Positions 10,187 through 21,577 are shown, counted from the stretch's first letter. The stretch is DNA of 64,000 nt from Luzula sylvatica (GCA_946800325.1 OX326959.1:24745447-24809446), one strand, 5' to 3'. The notes: generated by a model from the sequence alone, not told the origin. Program-made: numbers and translations.

Positions 10187-10826
10187 ACTTGTTCTGGATT
10201 TCGAAATTGCAATTTGAATTTAGGATTGAATTGAAGGTTTGTTTTTGAGATTAAACCAAGGGAGATTTAGACTAAATTCAAGGCAGAAATTAAAAGTAAG
10301 AGATCAAGTAAAAACACTAACAAAGATTTGATTCAAGTAAACAAAAAAAACTAAAGATTCATTAAACCGAGAATTCTTTACACAAATCCAATTCGAATTT
10401 AAACTACAAGAATTACAAGAAAGGAAAGAAAACACCTAGAGAGATGAAGTGAGCTCCGAGTCTCGTCTTGGATGCCTTCCTTGTTGTGTTGAGATGCTAG
10501 TGAGCTAGACAACTTGCACAACACGTTCCTTTCGTACCAATTCACCCGCCAATAGAAGAGAGCTTCGCACCGGTTGAGTGAACTCGAGATTGCAAGAAGT
10601 CCAATTGGAAGAAAGCTCCCGAGTGGAATAGAGTAAGCTTGACTCCTTGCTTGCACGGATTCGGACGAAGAAAACTCCACCTCAATCCTCGCAACTCGAT
10701 CTTCGTCGAAGTGTAAACCGACTCACCGAATGAAGTGAGCTTCTATTCGGTGATCGATTTTAGAAAATTATCGTTCGTATTTGCAATTCTTGCGTGTTCT
10801 TGAAAGTTCTTGGACTTGCTTAAGAG

Positions 10827-10827
10827 G

Positions 10828-10892
<65 letters not shown>
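10827..10892. repeat. (GA)n microsatellite in the LTR leader
   Basis: A run of GA/AG dinucleotides with one AAAG interruption, about 65 bp. On the LTR coding strand it is a (CT)n tract about 45 bp after the TATA box, a common leader feature. The frames translating it as SLSLSL are artefacts. Confidence 0.9.
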
Positions 10893-10896
<4 letters not shown>

Positions 10897-10936
10897 GGTG
10901 TAAAAAAGCGTCCCAAACTCGTGGCCCTTGTGGTCA

Positions 10937-10944
10937 TATTTATA
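10937..10944 (-). promoter_or_regulatory. TATA box of the solo LTR
   Basis: TATAAATA on the minus strand in the context GTGCTATAAATATGACC, with CCAATAAG some 40 bp upstream and a CT-rich leader downstream. The same TATAAATA word occurs in the LTR-type elements at 26541-26548 and 55030-55037 and in the copia LTRs. Confidence 0.6.
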
Positions 10945-11479
10945 GCACTCATGGAGTCTTCTTATTGGCCACGAGTTGGTGGAGAGGATTGGGGGTAAGG
11001 AAGTAATTCCCACCAAAGGTAGGTGGGCAGGATAAGGGCTAAGGATTGAGTGGTTTTCGTGTAGACTTTTGTGTAAGTTTCTATCATGATAATTGTTTGC
11101 CTCCCGTCTCATTCATGTACCGAATATATCGGTGTAATATATCGTTTTCACTCCTCTTGACGTGTTGGAGACAACTACACTCTCCAAATTCCCAGAAATT
11201 CCTTCTAATTCCTGTGATTAAGCAATAAAACATACTTAGTGAAGAAATATTCATGTTATATCAAATATGATTAATAAAGTATATAGAATTGTTCTTCACG
11301 AGGGCTAAAATCCCCAAATTAAGCATTAAATTTGTGCCTTATTTGCCTCACATCATTTTTACAATATATTACGATATAATGCTTTATTTTGTGGTATTGT
11401 ATCCTCTGATATATTTTATCTCTTTTTAAATTGAATTATGTATGTGAAATTGGGATGAAATTAGTTGCAAAACTATCCG

Positions 11480-11830
11480 AATATGTGTGTGTGTGTGTGT
11501 GTGGTGGGGGGGGGTGTTCCGAGGGAGGGGGGAGTCTGTGGACTGTGGGGACTGGGGGGAGGGGCGCACTGGGGGTATAGATTTCAGTGGCGGTAGTATG
11601 AACATCCGGTGATATGCTCTTTTCATGGCGGTGATAATATATTTAAAAAATTCTTTTCTTCAACTAGGTTTAGCGGGGAGAACATATTCGGTGGCGGTAA
11701 CGCCGGTCAAAAACTCTTTTCAGTGAGGGTTCTTCTATTCAGGAGCGGTACCGTTGGTAAAAAATATATCAGTGGGGGTACCACCTCTGATAATTTTGCA
11801 CCGCCACCGAAAAACCATTTTCTAGTAATG
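11480..11830. mobile_element. CACTA-type (En/Spm) terminal remnant
   Basis: The right end reads CCATTTTCTAGTAATG, close to the inverse of the CACTA terminus CACTACTAGAAAATGG (the last bases changed from AGTG to AATG). Inside are at least five subterminal copies of a GGCGGTA-like word (GTGGCGGTAGT, ATGGCGGTGAT, GTGGCGGTAAC, GAGCGGTACC). The left portion is G-rich with a (GT)n-G(9) tract, and no left terminus was found, so the element is truncated. It adjoins the kinase relic at 11855. Confidence 0.4.
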
Positions 11831-11854
11831 CACGTAGTGGTGCGATCCACTTTC

Positions 11855-11980
11855 GTCAACAGATAGAGAATCCCCTTTAAGTCCATAGTTTCGGCCTTCG
11901 GTGAAAGAAGAGAGGACGAGAAGAATACCTATCAGCGACGGAGTTGTATGTAAAATAGAAAGAAAATATAATTTTCCCAT
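11855..11980 (-). pseudogene. First-exon relic of a third ZmPK1-like kinase
   Basis: Starting at ATG 11980 (minus), 42 codons align with the signal peptide and mature N-terminus of the two intact kinases (MGK.-FLSIL, LLVLSSFTEGRNY-LKGDSLS), with no frameshift, then similarity stops at 11855 where transposon-like sequence begins. The upstream DNA (12000-12672) also matches the kinase upstream region. So a third tandem copy existed and lost everything but its 5' end. Confidence 0.85.
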
Positions 11981-12682
11981 TAGAACTATATTGGTTTACA
12001 ATTTTATTCTCTGATAATATTTGAAGTAGAATATTGCTAACTGTTAAGATAAAGTGCGGTAACTAATGGAATATATATATTGGATGTAGACAAAAGAGAG
12101 AGAAATAAGAAGATTAAAAATATATTTCTTTACTAAATGAATTTCTTAATGTTTGATTTGACTTACAAATGATCACAATTTTTTTTTTATAGTCTAAGAA
12201 AAAGTACTCATACGTGCATAGAAAATTCTAAATGAGGTATGATAATAACTATTATATATACATCATCATTTAATGCATAGATATTCATAAATTAAAAAAG
12301 ATTAATCTAGATGATGGGATTATGGAGACATTTATAACACTAACCAAATTGGATGGTTCAAATTTTTTGCAGATAAATGTTTGAAATTTCAACCACAACT
12401 TGATACTAAATACATATAATGGACCTTTCGACAAGGATGACTTACCAATTACGAAAATTGATTGAACGGGAAATGAAAATTGGGTGGTGAATGATTAGAC
12501 TATAATACTATAATTAATAGTCAATACTTGACTCGGTAGACAAAACAAGACTTTATTCAATATCTGCTAGCAGAATCCTGGACTTTGTTCGGACCTAGAT
12601 TTGAATCCCGGACTTTACCAGATCTGAGATTTTAAATCCTAGACTCCTATTTCTGGATTTTCATGTCTCCAAAGTCGAAATC
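11981..12682. repeat. Kinase-upstream duplicated block, copy A
   Basis: Contains the AATTTCAACCACAACTTGATACTAAATAC, TAATAGTCAATACTTGACTCGG and CTTTATTCAATATCTGC words found upstream of both intact kinases, then the CGGACTTTACCAGATCTGAG...TTTTCATGTCTCCAAA block shared with 20090-20160 and 28010-28085. No gene. Similarity stops at about 12672. Confidence 0.7.
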
Positions 12683-13654
12683 TTAAAAGAATTCTAATGC
12701 AAGGGGATTTGCTGTTTTTACAGCCCTCCACGTCGCCCAGTGATTCTGGGCCGTCTGATGAGACTGTAAAATTTTACTTCGCATCCAAACCGTCCATTGT
12801 TGAATACGCTCGATGTTTGTACACCGGGATTAATAGCCATTCACGGTCCATGATGGACCTAATCCATGCATCCCTGCCATGTATAAGAGGCTAATTGTTT
12901 CTCTCTCTCCTCATTTGCATTCTTCCGCTCGACAAATCATTTCCACACAGAAAAGAGTGATTTCTAGGGTTTGGGCGAGGCGATGTCCGGAACAATTTCT
13001 AGGGCTGAGCACGTGACGAGCAAGACGATATATGGAGAGATTTCTAGGGTTTGAGCACGCGACGAGCAAGGCGGTATCTTCAGCGATTTTTAGGGTTTGA
13101 GCACTCAACGAGCAAAGCGATATATGGGGTTTCCTTTTTTTTGTTGGTTTTTGATAACGAAGCGACGCCATGTTTCCGTCGATTTCTAATAGCGAAACGA
13201 GCGATGAAAGAGTGAGTCTCCTCTGCTTTTGACGTCTACGATAGATGCTTCTCCGCCTGGAGAGTTCTATTTTTTGGATTCGTGAGTTTTGCTCTTGATT
13301 CAACTGGTATTGGTACCTACAATTTTCACGATTTGCACTTTTATGATGATTTTTTCTATCATTTCATAGAGTTACCAATCGAGTTAGTATCTAGGGTTTG
13401 CACAATTTACTGTTTTGTGATAGTTTGTTTCTTTATCTGTTGTGTTAGTTTGTACCTGTTGAGTTAGTTTGTGAAAAAAATAATCAGCATCTTCCCCCAA
13501 TGTAATCAATCTACATATAGAAATCCAAGCTGATTTCCTTAGTCAAAGTTTCGAGATTAGTTTTCTTCTTGCACAGAAAATCGAAATACCATGGACTCGA
13601 CTGAGCTATAGTAGGACTAATTGTAGCGATTAATTTGCAAACGATGCTTTTTAC

Positions 13655-14085
13655 AGTGCTTAGAGGAGGTGTTGGTACTGGCAGAGCCAGGCGAATGCGT
13701 AAACGGCCAGCTGCAGAATCAGGCCCCAGTTTTCTCTACTCAAGAGATCGAGAATGGAAGAAGTAAAGAAGAGATAGAAGAGGTGAATTACGCCGCGAAG
13801 GCATCATCAAAGAAAAAGAAGAAGCGAAAAGAACGCGGCGCTTAATGCCAAGTATCTCTCTTTCTCATTCACCCGTTTTTATAAATTCGATTTAACTCTG
13901 ACAAATCTCAACAGGAAGAGGCCGTGGCACGGGAATCGAAGCAAGCGAAACAAGATCGATACGCCAAAATGCGACACAGAAAAGACGAAAAATGTGAATC
14001 CTCCAAAAGCAAACAGGAGGAAGAGGAGCTCGCTAAAAAAGCGAAAGAAGAAGAAATCGCAGCTCAATACGGGTATTTCAAAAAC
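13655..14085 (+). pseudogene. Fragmented coding sequence, Lys/Glu-rich, unrecognised
   Basis: After a TTTTTACAG (possible splice acceptor) the reading CLEEVLVLAEPGECVNGQ runs to a lysine-rich segment and TAA near 13843. After a second CTCAACAG (13914) an open frame reads EEAVARESKQAKQDRYAKM, then KSKQEEEELAKKAKEEE, which looks like a charged coiled coil. The two pieces resemble exons separated by a 60-bp AT-rich intron, but the frame does not join cleanly. I do not recognise the parent gene. Probably a captured fragment inside the Helitron ending at 14787. Confidence 0.4.
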
Positions 14086-14758
14086 CCATTTTGTACAGAG
14101 GGATATTATGGTTTTTTCAGATTGGCGGGAATAATGCACAAATGGATATTATTGATCATAGATCGAAATGCACGTTCTCTCAATACAGGTATTTCAAAAA
14201 TCATTCACACCCAAGTTTGATCAAGAGAAATTGCCAAATTGCATTTAAAATTCTGATTTTTAAGCGACGAGCGGAGAAGAACAAAGCGATGCTACACCGT
14301 TACTCTCGCCGAGCTGCAGCAGTCCGAGCAGGGGGCTTTCGTCTCTGGCTTTGTGCGGCACTGTCAGATTTTGGCAAAGAAACAGCCGGCAGGTTCAGAT
14401 GGATCGACGAGGGTAGACGAAACTTTATCTGGTTTCGACTTCTCTGGTTATTCTCACGCACGAATTCTTTAATAACTTATAACTTATAAGGCACATGCAG
14501 AGTTTTGATACACAACAACATTGTAGCTGAAAGTAATCCTTGCAAGAACTCTCTTATTCAAATAATCCAGAGCTATAGGCTTTCACTAATTGTGTCTTTT
14601 CATATTTGATCCTGTTTTCTTTTTAAATTGCAAATATTGGCCTTTCTTTCGATTTTGTTTGTGTAATGTTTTTTTGCCTAATTCACTGAATTATTTGAGA
14701 AATGTATTTTCATAGGCAATTTTTTATTTTTGCATTTTATTTACAATGTCTAAAATAA

Positions 14759-14787
14759 CTCGCGCAATTGCGCGAGGGTTTCGCTAG
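14759..14787 (+). mobile_element. Helitron 3' terminus
   Basis: Palindromic stem ACTCGCGCAATTGCGCGAG (about 14758-14776), then GGTTTCG and CTAG at 14784-14787 followed by T. This is the expected 3' structure of a plus-strand Helitron. The hairpin core GCGCAATTGCGC is close to that of the inverse-oriented terminus at 334-365. Confidence 0.7.
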
Positions 14788-15119
14788 TATACATTCAATA
14801 GTTGGGGCCGGGCCCTTGGATAATTTTTTGCACGTCTTTTCAAAAACTCGAAATATCAAACTTGTCCATTTAAAATGATGAATATCAAATTTATCCTTCT
14901 CAAAATTAAGAATATATCATATTTATCCTTTCAAATTATAAATATATCGAATCGATCTATTTCAATTTTCAACAAACAAAATATCAAATTTGTCCTAACC
15001 GTTCACTTGCCATCCAATTAATTATTATTTCAATTTTTAAACTTTATTTATATTTTACCAAAATACCATTTTGATCCAATAATAAAACAGCCCTAGCATA
15101 TAGATTCATAAAACCCACT
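14788..15119. other. AT-rich spacer
   Basis: No gene. A three-fold irregular repeat of AATATCAAATTTGTCC/TTATCCTTTC words (14850-15000) is the only structure seen. Confidence 0.4.
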
Positions 15120-15127
15120 AGTATCAG

Positions 15128-15725
15128 TAGGGGTGTTCAAACGGTCGGTTCGGATCAAACCAAACCATTTAAATTAAAACCATATTAAACCAAACCGAAT
15201 TAGATTTAAACCGAACCGACCAAATAAATATTTGAACCAAACTAAAACCGAACCAATTAAACCAAATGGTTTAATTGGTTTATTCGGTTTAACCAAACCA
15301 AATAAAATTATAGTGTAATCAATTCATACAATTTAAAATATACGACATTCATATATATAAATAAGAAAAAATCACATTCAAATTGTCATGTTATACTTGA
15401 TTATCTAAACCGATTAACACAACAAAGAAAAGAATGTTCAAAACTATGGTCACATTATTATAAACTTTGTCCATTCAAATATTTCACACTTTCCGACTTT
15501 CAATTACATCGTGTATATATTTGCATGAGATGATAATTATATTGGTCGGTTCGGTTTTTTTCGGTTTTCAGAAAACAAAACCGAACCAAACCAAACCAAA
15601 CCAAACCGAATAACACTAATTTTAAACCAAACCGAACCAAATAAATATTTAAACCGAACCAAATAAACCAAAATAGACCGGTTCGGTTCGGTAACCAAAT
15701 AAACCGAACCGTTTGAACACCCCTA
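15128..15725. mobile_element. hAT-like non-autonomous element, 598 bp, 8-bp TSD
   Basis: Both ends read TAGGGGTGTTCAAACGGT (right end as reverse complement) and the element is flanked by AGTATCAG at 15120-15127 and 15726-15733. An 8-bp duplication with a TAGGG-type TIR fits hAT. The interior is built of AACCGAACCAAACC/GGTTCGGTTT words in both orientations around an AT-rich centre. No transposase. The frame reading back through the right end from 15865 is not a gene. Confidence 0.88.
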
Positions 15726-15733
15726 AGTATCAG

Positions 15734-16479
15734 GCACCACGCACTTACTACCCACACGCGACCTGCCACTATCTTCCCAATGGTTTCGAGAAATTCTTTG
15801 TTCACAATATTTCTAAACTCGAACACCTCATGTTGCACAACAGGTAGTTGATTAAATGCGCCCAAATTTCACAAGTTCCTTTTTAAAACCTCAGAATATC
15901 TACAATTGAGTCTCTAACAACATTTGTATTCTGATTCAGGACGAGCTGTGTTGAGATTGCTCAAGATCTGTTGATGAGGAAGTGGAAGGATGTTGTTTGA
16001 GTCGAAAGCCAGCTCGATACTGTCGTGACCAACAATTGGGAGGCTTCGTAGCGAAGAAAATGAGTAGTTAGGTTTTTAAAATTAAAGTACTTTAAGATTG
16101 TATGTACGTTGAGATGATTTAGGATTAAATTTGAAATTATATTTATATTTTACAAAATTGTATTGAAGTACCTGAAATTTATTTTTTTCTTTGTATCATG
16201 TATTTTCATTTCAAATAGTACAAGACAGATTTCTAAAGAATTTTTGCTCTCTCCATTTCTGCAAAATTAAACTCAAGTTTCATCAATTTAATCAACACAA
16301 AAGTTCACAAAAAAAAAGAAAGGAAAAAGAAACAAAGTATTTTTTACGTGCAACAAAAATTCACAAGAAAAGAAAGGAAGAAAAACAGAGTATTTTTTAC
16401 ATGCAACCTACAGAGAAAGAAGTAGAGAAATTAGTGATCGTTGGTTGCATGCCAAAACTATTTCAGACCTACTTTGTAG
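15734..16479. other. Spacer downstream of kinase copy 2
   Basis: No complete gene. On the minus strand 15740-15860 has an open stretch ([19 protein letters not shown]...) with coding-like composition but no recognised match. 16265-16435 contains two related AAGTTCACAA...GTATTTTTTACRTGCAAC segments. Confidence 0.4.
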
Positions 16480-19400
16480 CTAGGGAATTCTCATGGAATT
16501 GGCTTGAAAATCACAAGAGTTAAGAACTCGCACCACAGAGTCCATGCTGGGCCTCTTGCTTCTTTCCTCTTCTAAGCAAGAAACTGCTAATTTTACACAA
16601 GAAGTTGCCTGTGAAAAATTGAACTGCCCGTTCAATCTTGAATCGATGATATCTACAACCCAATTGTGTGACTCATCAGTACCTTCTAATTTCTCTGGTA
16701 GCCTAATTACTAGACTTTTCAACATAATTTTCACATCATCTCCATTATCTAGCACACAATCTGAAACCCTAATCCCCATAACTAGCTCGAGAAGTAACAC
16801 ACCGTAACTATAAACATCGACTTTTGCCGTTATTGGTAGACTAGACGCCCATTCTGGCGCAATATAACCTCTGGTCCCACGAATCTGCGACATTTTAGAG
16901 TCTCCTCCACTTCTATGAAGCAACTTTGCCAAACCAAAGTCGATAATCTTAGGTTCGTAATCGACATCTAATAATATGTTCTCAGGTTTCACATCACAAT
17001 GAATGACCCATTCGAGACACTCGTGATGAAGATAAGCCAACCCTTTTGCCACCCCTAGTGCAATCTTATACCTGAAACTCCAAAAAAATTAGGGGAATTA
17101 TATGATAATTTTTTTTTTAAACTTTCATAATAAATTAAAGGATAATTCTTGAAAATCCCCTAGTTTTTTTGGAAATTGTCCAAAACCCCCCAACTTTTAC
17201 ATTACTTAAAAACTCTCTAGAAATTAAGTTTAATTCTTTCGAAAAACCCTCTACTAGTGTTAACATCAACATTCCATCCATTTTTTTTTATATAATTTTT
17301 TTTATTCAATATAAATTAATAAATACATAAATAAATTAAATATTTCACGTTTGTTTATGATAATATTTTACATCTCAATTTTTTATTTTACTATTTACAA
17401 TAAATAATATTATTTCATATTAAAATTATAATTTTTTACACGAAATAGTTTTATATAAAAATTCATATATAAATTATAGAATAGTATAGTAAATATCATA
17501 ATATAATATTATAAAATATAATATTGTAAAATATTATTTATTATTTATTAATTTATATTGAATAAAATAAGTTACAAAAGAAAATTAATAAGGATATTTT
17601 TGTCCCCAAAAAAATTAGATGGAATTTTAAAGTTAACACTAGTAGGAAATTTTTGAAGAATTAAACTTAATTTCTAGGAGGATTTTGAAGTAATTTAAAA
17701 GTTAGGTTTTTTTTGACAAACCCCGAAAAAATTAGAGGTTTTTCAAGAATTCCCTAAATTAAATGTGGAGTATTCAAATTAAAATGGTAATATAAATAAT
17801 TACTTAGATATACTATATCATGTGAATTAAATAGAAACGGATACGTTCTAAATGTACATACCTTTGTTCCCAACCGAGCAAAAGACCATCGTTCTCGACG
17901 CCAAATAGGGCTTTGTCCAATGAACCGTTCGGTACATACTCAGAGATTAGGATCCGATGTGATCCTTCCGAACAAAAGCCCCACATTCTCACCAGATTCA
18001 TGTGATAAATCCCTGCTATAACACTCAGTTCTGCTTGAAATTCTTCGCCACCCTTCATAACTTCTTCCAACTTTTTCGCAGCTATAACTCTTCCGTCACT
18101 CAATACTCCCTTAAAAACAACTCCCGATCCTCCCCGCCCAATCACATCCTTGAACTTGTCGGTTGCCCTCTCTAACTCCTCGTATGTAAATCTTCGAAAT
18201 TGGCTCGTGATCATCTTGTAACCTTCTTCGGCTTCAAATGGTTTGCTTTCATATCGGAGTATGAAGAAACAGCCGAAGGAAATGAAAAGTGCTTCTATTA
18301 CGAATATAACTATTATAAAACTATAAAAACTATAGATATAAATCCGTATCGTCCTTTCCTTATCACTTTCTTGTTTGAAACTAAGAATGATTTCGGGTTC
18401 GGTCTTTTCACATGCAAGAGCTTTCCCAGTAGTCGTTGCTATTTCCGAGTCATTAACACCTTTATGAAACTTAAGGTATATGTCACCCCAATACCCTTGA
18501 AAAGATTTACCATTAAAGAGAAAAGATTTAGTGAAACAATCACCGCTAGGTTTGAATTCGAACCCTTCGCAAGATGTAGAGTTCGTACAAATTTCTTCGC
18601 ACTTGCTAAGAGAGATCGAATTTGTGAGACTTTCTACTTCACCCCAGTAATCCGAATATGGGAGATGGAGAAACCACACATCTGTTGAATTCTCGAAAGT
18701 ACTAATTTTGAATATACTATCACAACCTTTACTCCAATCGCTCGGATCATTCATCCTGAAACCAGGAGGACAAGTACAAATCGGTTGTAGCAAGTACTTA
18801 CAAATTCCATTTTGACCACAAAATCCATGGATATTACATGGTTGCGATATAGCTACCCAAGAGACAGACCAAGAACCATCGTGATTATTCAGACTGTATA
18901 ATCTGAGATTACCATCAGGGTCTAGGGTTAGCCTTCTTGAAATTTGAGGACCCGAATCGGATGCATGGAATGTTAAATTATCACTAGATGTGAAAAAACC
19001 GTTTTCATTAAAGGATCCACTTCTACTATTTATGTATGGTATTCTTAAATTTTCCCAAGATCTTAGGTCGGGATCCGGCCAATATACGCTAGAAAACATG
19101 GGATTTGTATATCTTAGCGATAATAAATAAGTATCATCAAAATAAAACTTGTAATTACCCGAAGAACCCGAGATGTTAGAAGAAACTAACTGCGTGTTCC
19201 CGGTAATAGGTTGATTAGGCAATAATGTATCCGTAGGATAATCAAAGCTTTGCCAAAGGATATTATTACCTCGATCCATTATAACAAGATTCCCAGAGTC
19301 AAGGAGTTCTGCACGATATGCATCATATGACTTGTCACGGTTAGTTTTCCATATAACTTCACCTCCATTGTCCTTGAGGACCAAGTTACCATGTTTGTTG

Positions 19401-19729
19401 AATATAATTTTGGAGCTCGAACGATGAACCGGTCGATTAAGGTTTGCAGTCCAAACGACTGTCATTTTAGCCGAGTTAGAGAACCAGATCGAGAACAAGA
19501 ACGCAGTTCGCGAGATGTTGTAGAAACCACAGGTAAATATACCATTTGGTGATTTCAAAACATCATACGATTTTTCAGCAGACAGAGAATCGCCTTTAAG
19601 TAGATAGTTCCGGCTTTCGGCGAAAGAAGAGCAGAGGAGAAGAATACAGATCAGAGACACAGTTGTACGTAAGATGGAAAGAAAATTTAATTTCCCCATG
19701 AGAACTATACTGTGTTGCAATTGGATCAA
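16480..19729 (-). CDS. G-type lectin S-receptor-like Ser/Thr kinase (ZmPK1-like), copy 2
   Basis: Exons 19729-17862 and 17071-16480 flank a 790-bp GT-AG intron (17861-17072) at the same codon as in copy 1; 819 aa. The domain order is that of copy 1: signal peptide, bulb lectin (LWQSFDYPTDTLLPNQP), S-locus region, EGF-like and PAN cysteines, one membrane helix, then kinase with GRGGSG, AAKKLEE, HCDVKPENILLD, IIDFGLAKLL and GYIAPEW. The Met at codon 11 (19699) matches the conserved MGKLNFLSIL start. Very similar to copy 1 across exons, introns and flanks, so a recent tandem duplicate with no disabling change. Its intron is longer because of the insertion at 17140-17754. A non-RD (HCD) membrane kinase; the ligand is unknown. 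Confidence 0.93.
17140..17754. mobile_element. 615-bp MULE-like MITE in the intron of kinase copy 2, 9-bp TSD
   Basis: Left end GGATAATTCTTGAAAATCCC and reverse right end GGGAATTCTTGAAAAACCTC begin inverted repeats of about 125 bp that end at GTTAACACTAGTAG/CTACTAGTGTTAAC. Direct repeats TAAATTAAA flank it at 17131-17139 and 17755-17763. Copy 1 has a single uninterrupted TAAATTAAA at the matching intron position, so this is a filled/empty site pair. A 9-bp duplication with long TIRs suggests a Mutator-type source. No coding capacity; exons and splice sites are intact. Confidence 0.92.
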
Positions 19730-20165
19730 TTTTTATCGTAATATATGCAGTGGTTTAAAGTTGAATATTCCTAAATTGTCCAAATTGAATTGTTCAATTT
19801 TTTGCAAATTGTAGATATGTTTGAAATTTCAAGCACAACTTGACACTAAATACATATAATGGACCTTTCAATAGATGAAAATTGATTGAAATTAAATGAA
19901 TATTAGTTGGCGATGGTTAGTTATAAATTATAAATATGATACTATAATAGGCAATACTTGACTAGGCAAATAAAACAAGGCTTTATTCAATATCTGCAAT
20001 AAATATTGGACTTTGTTGATGCAACAATTTAATACGCTTGAAAATTCACCTACCTGAGTCCGACATGTTCAGAGTATTCAGACCGAGATTTGAAATCCCA
20101 GACTTTACCAGCTACGAGATTTAATATCCCAGATTTTTATTCACTGATTTTCATGCCTCCAAATA
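19730..20165. repeat. Upstream region of kinase copy 2; duplicated block, copy B
   Basis: Aligns with 4597-4870 (copy 1) and, from about 19980, with 12541-12672 and 27935-28095, sharing GATGCAACAATTTAATACGCTT and CCCAGACTTTACCAGCTACGAG...TTTTCATGCCTCCAAA. No gene; it contains the promoter of copy 2, though no confident TATA box was picked. Confidence 0.7.
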
Positions 20166-21577
20166 TAATTATAACTTGCGTATTATAACTTACGTACAAA
20201 AGTTAGAAAAATTATAGCCACGAGATAAAACCACATCATCAAAACAATCTCAACCATTCAATTTAACTCAAATATTTCTACACACATCATGATCGTTCAT
20301 TGCTCCCCGGACATGATCTACATAGACCGGGATATGTTATAAACACATGGTTTATGAGAACCGTGTCTAAGCCAACAATCATTCCACCTTTCATGCAATT
20401 ACACATAAGTTCTCTTTTTTTTATCAAAATACATTTCTATTAATATATGCAATATTTAAAAAATTTGTTATTTTTATTAATTTTAAAAAATGCCTAAAGA
20501 ATTTTTAGCATACAATAATTAAAAAAAATTATTATATGTTATATTTATATAATTTTCATATTTCATACATTATATATATTTGACTTTTCTATTTTTTTCC
20601 TGAAAAACTAACATAAAATAATAATAAAATTAACAACAATATTAAAAAAACCACCTTGCAAATATTTAAAAAATAAAATATCATGAAACTATTAAAAAAT
20701 ACACAAAGAAGAATGAAAACAAAAAAAACAAAATGTTTCAACGGATATTTTTCTATCACTATATTTTCAAGGTGTTTATTTATTGTTGTTTATTTTATTA
20801 TTATCTTATGTTATTTTTTCATGAATAATAAATGAAATATTAAAATTATATAAACACAACATGCTATAAATTTATTTTTTTAAATCACTACATGTTAAAA
20901 AATATTTATGAATTTTCTTACATTAATAAAATTAATAACAAAAATAATAAAAGTATTTTTTTAGTTACTACATATGACAATAAAAAGATATTTTAGTCAA
21001 AAATTTTTTTATATCATCCATAGTTAGTCTTAACCCCCATTAGGGATATTTGGAAATAAAAGTTTGGCAGATGAGTTTTTTTGGAATTTCCAAAAAAATA
21101 AGGATTTTTTACAATAGCCTAGAAACATAGATTTTTTTTTTCAAAAATTTTGACGCCCATTATATTTCTTTCTCTTTATTATTTTTCACGGCTTAACCTA
21201 ACGAGACAAATAATAGTGATGGGGGAGGCGATTTCTAACGTGGAGAGAATGGCGGGCGAGATCGAGACAGACGAAGAAAGAGTGCGATATTATGGATATA
21301 GAAAAAGAGTGATGGAGACGACGAGATCGAGTTTTTGTGAATGTTTAGATTCTTGTTTAATATATGACTTTTGATAATAACATCAGCAATATAGCAAATA
21401 AAGAAATTTAAACAAAATAAAAAAGACATGATGACACCACGAGAAACTATACTCAATCACAATAACTATGTATAAAAAAACAAATACATTAGAAATAAAA
21501 CAAAAAAGTCGAAATTAAGATTAAAAAAATGACATATAAAAAAAGTTAAATAACGACAAACTAAAAACTGCCGAACA
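20166..21577. other. AT-rich repeat-derived DNA, possibly a Helitron body
   Basis: No gene. It ends at the Helitron 3' terminus 21578-21598, so its distal part may be Helitron sequence. 21180-21375 is less AT-rich and reads MGEAISNVERMAGEIETDE for about 50 codons on the plus strand; this could be a captured fragment but is unrecognised. Confidence 0.35.

Larger units (their letters stand above)
9689..11355 (-). mobile_element. Solo LTR, 1667 bp, with palindrome array
   Basis: The element starts TGATGAGCGGG and ends CCTCACATCA (TG...CA with inverted TGATG ends) and is flanked by TTTTT at 9684-9688 and 11356-11360, the 5-bp duplication expected of LTR retrotransposon integration, though a T-run is weak evidence. 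A TATAAATA box (10944-10937) with CCAATAAG upstream and a CT-rich leader downstream on the minus strand give the orientation. No internal retrotransposon region adjoins, hence solo LTR. Its length would suit Ty3/gypsy, but the lineage is not assigned. The translated frames inside it are not genes. Confidence 0.65.
12690..14787 (+). mobile_element. Putative Helitron body with gene-like (captured?) content
   Basis: This stretch is richer in G+C than its surroundings, begins just after kinase-upstream similarity ends (a possible TC start lies near 12683 but is unproven) and ends in a Helitron hairpin-CTAG at 14787. It contains a promoter-like segment (ATGTATAAGAGG near 12881, then pyrimidine-rich DNA), about four copies of a roughly 45-55 bp TCTAGGGTTTGAGCACG-CGACGAGCAA unit (12960-13125), and charged coding-like fragments at 13655-14060. 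Helitrons commonly capture gene pieces; that reading is inference. Confidence 0.4.

Noticed and set aside
10768..11112. Long frames rich in SLSLSLSL / RERERE across the (GA)n tract
   Set aside because: Dinucleotide repeats are open in several frames on both strands; they lie in an LTR leader.
12911..13303. 130-codon minus-strand frame
   Set aside because: Its internal repetition (RLA-, TLKIAE-, NPRNLSIY-like) follows the tandem DNA repeat; the promoter-like signals point to the other strand.
15500..15865. 121-codon minus-strand frame
   Set aside because: Two thirds of it is the right half of a hAT-like element; only 15740-15860 is coding-like and it is unrecognised.
18200..18688. 162-codon plus-strand frame
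   Set aside because: Antisense shadow of exon 1 of kinase copy 2.
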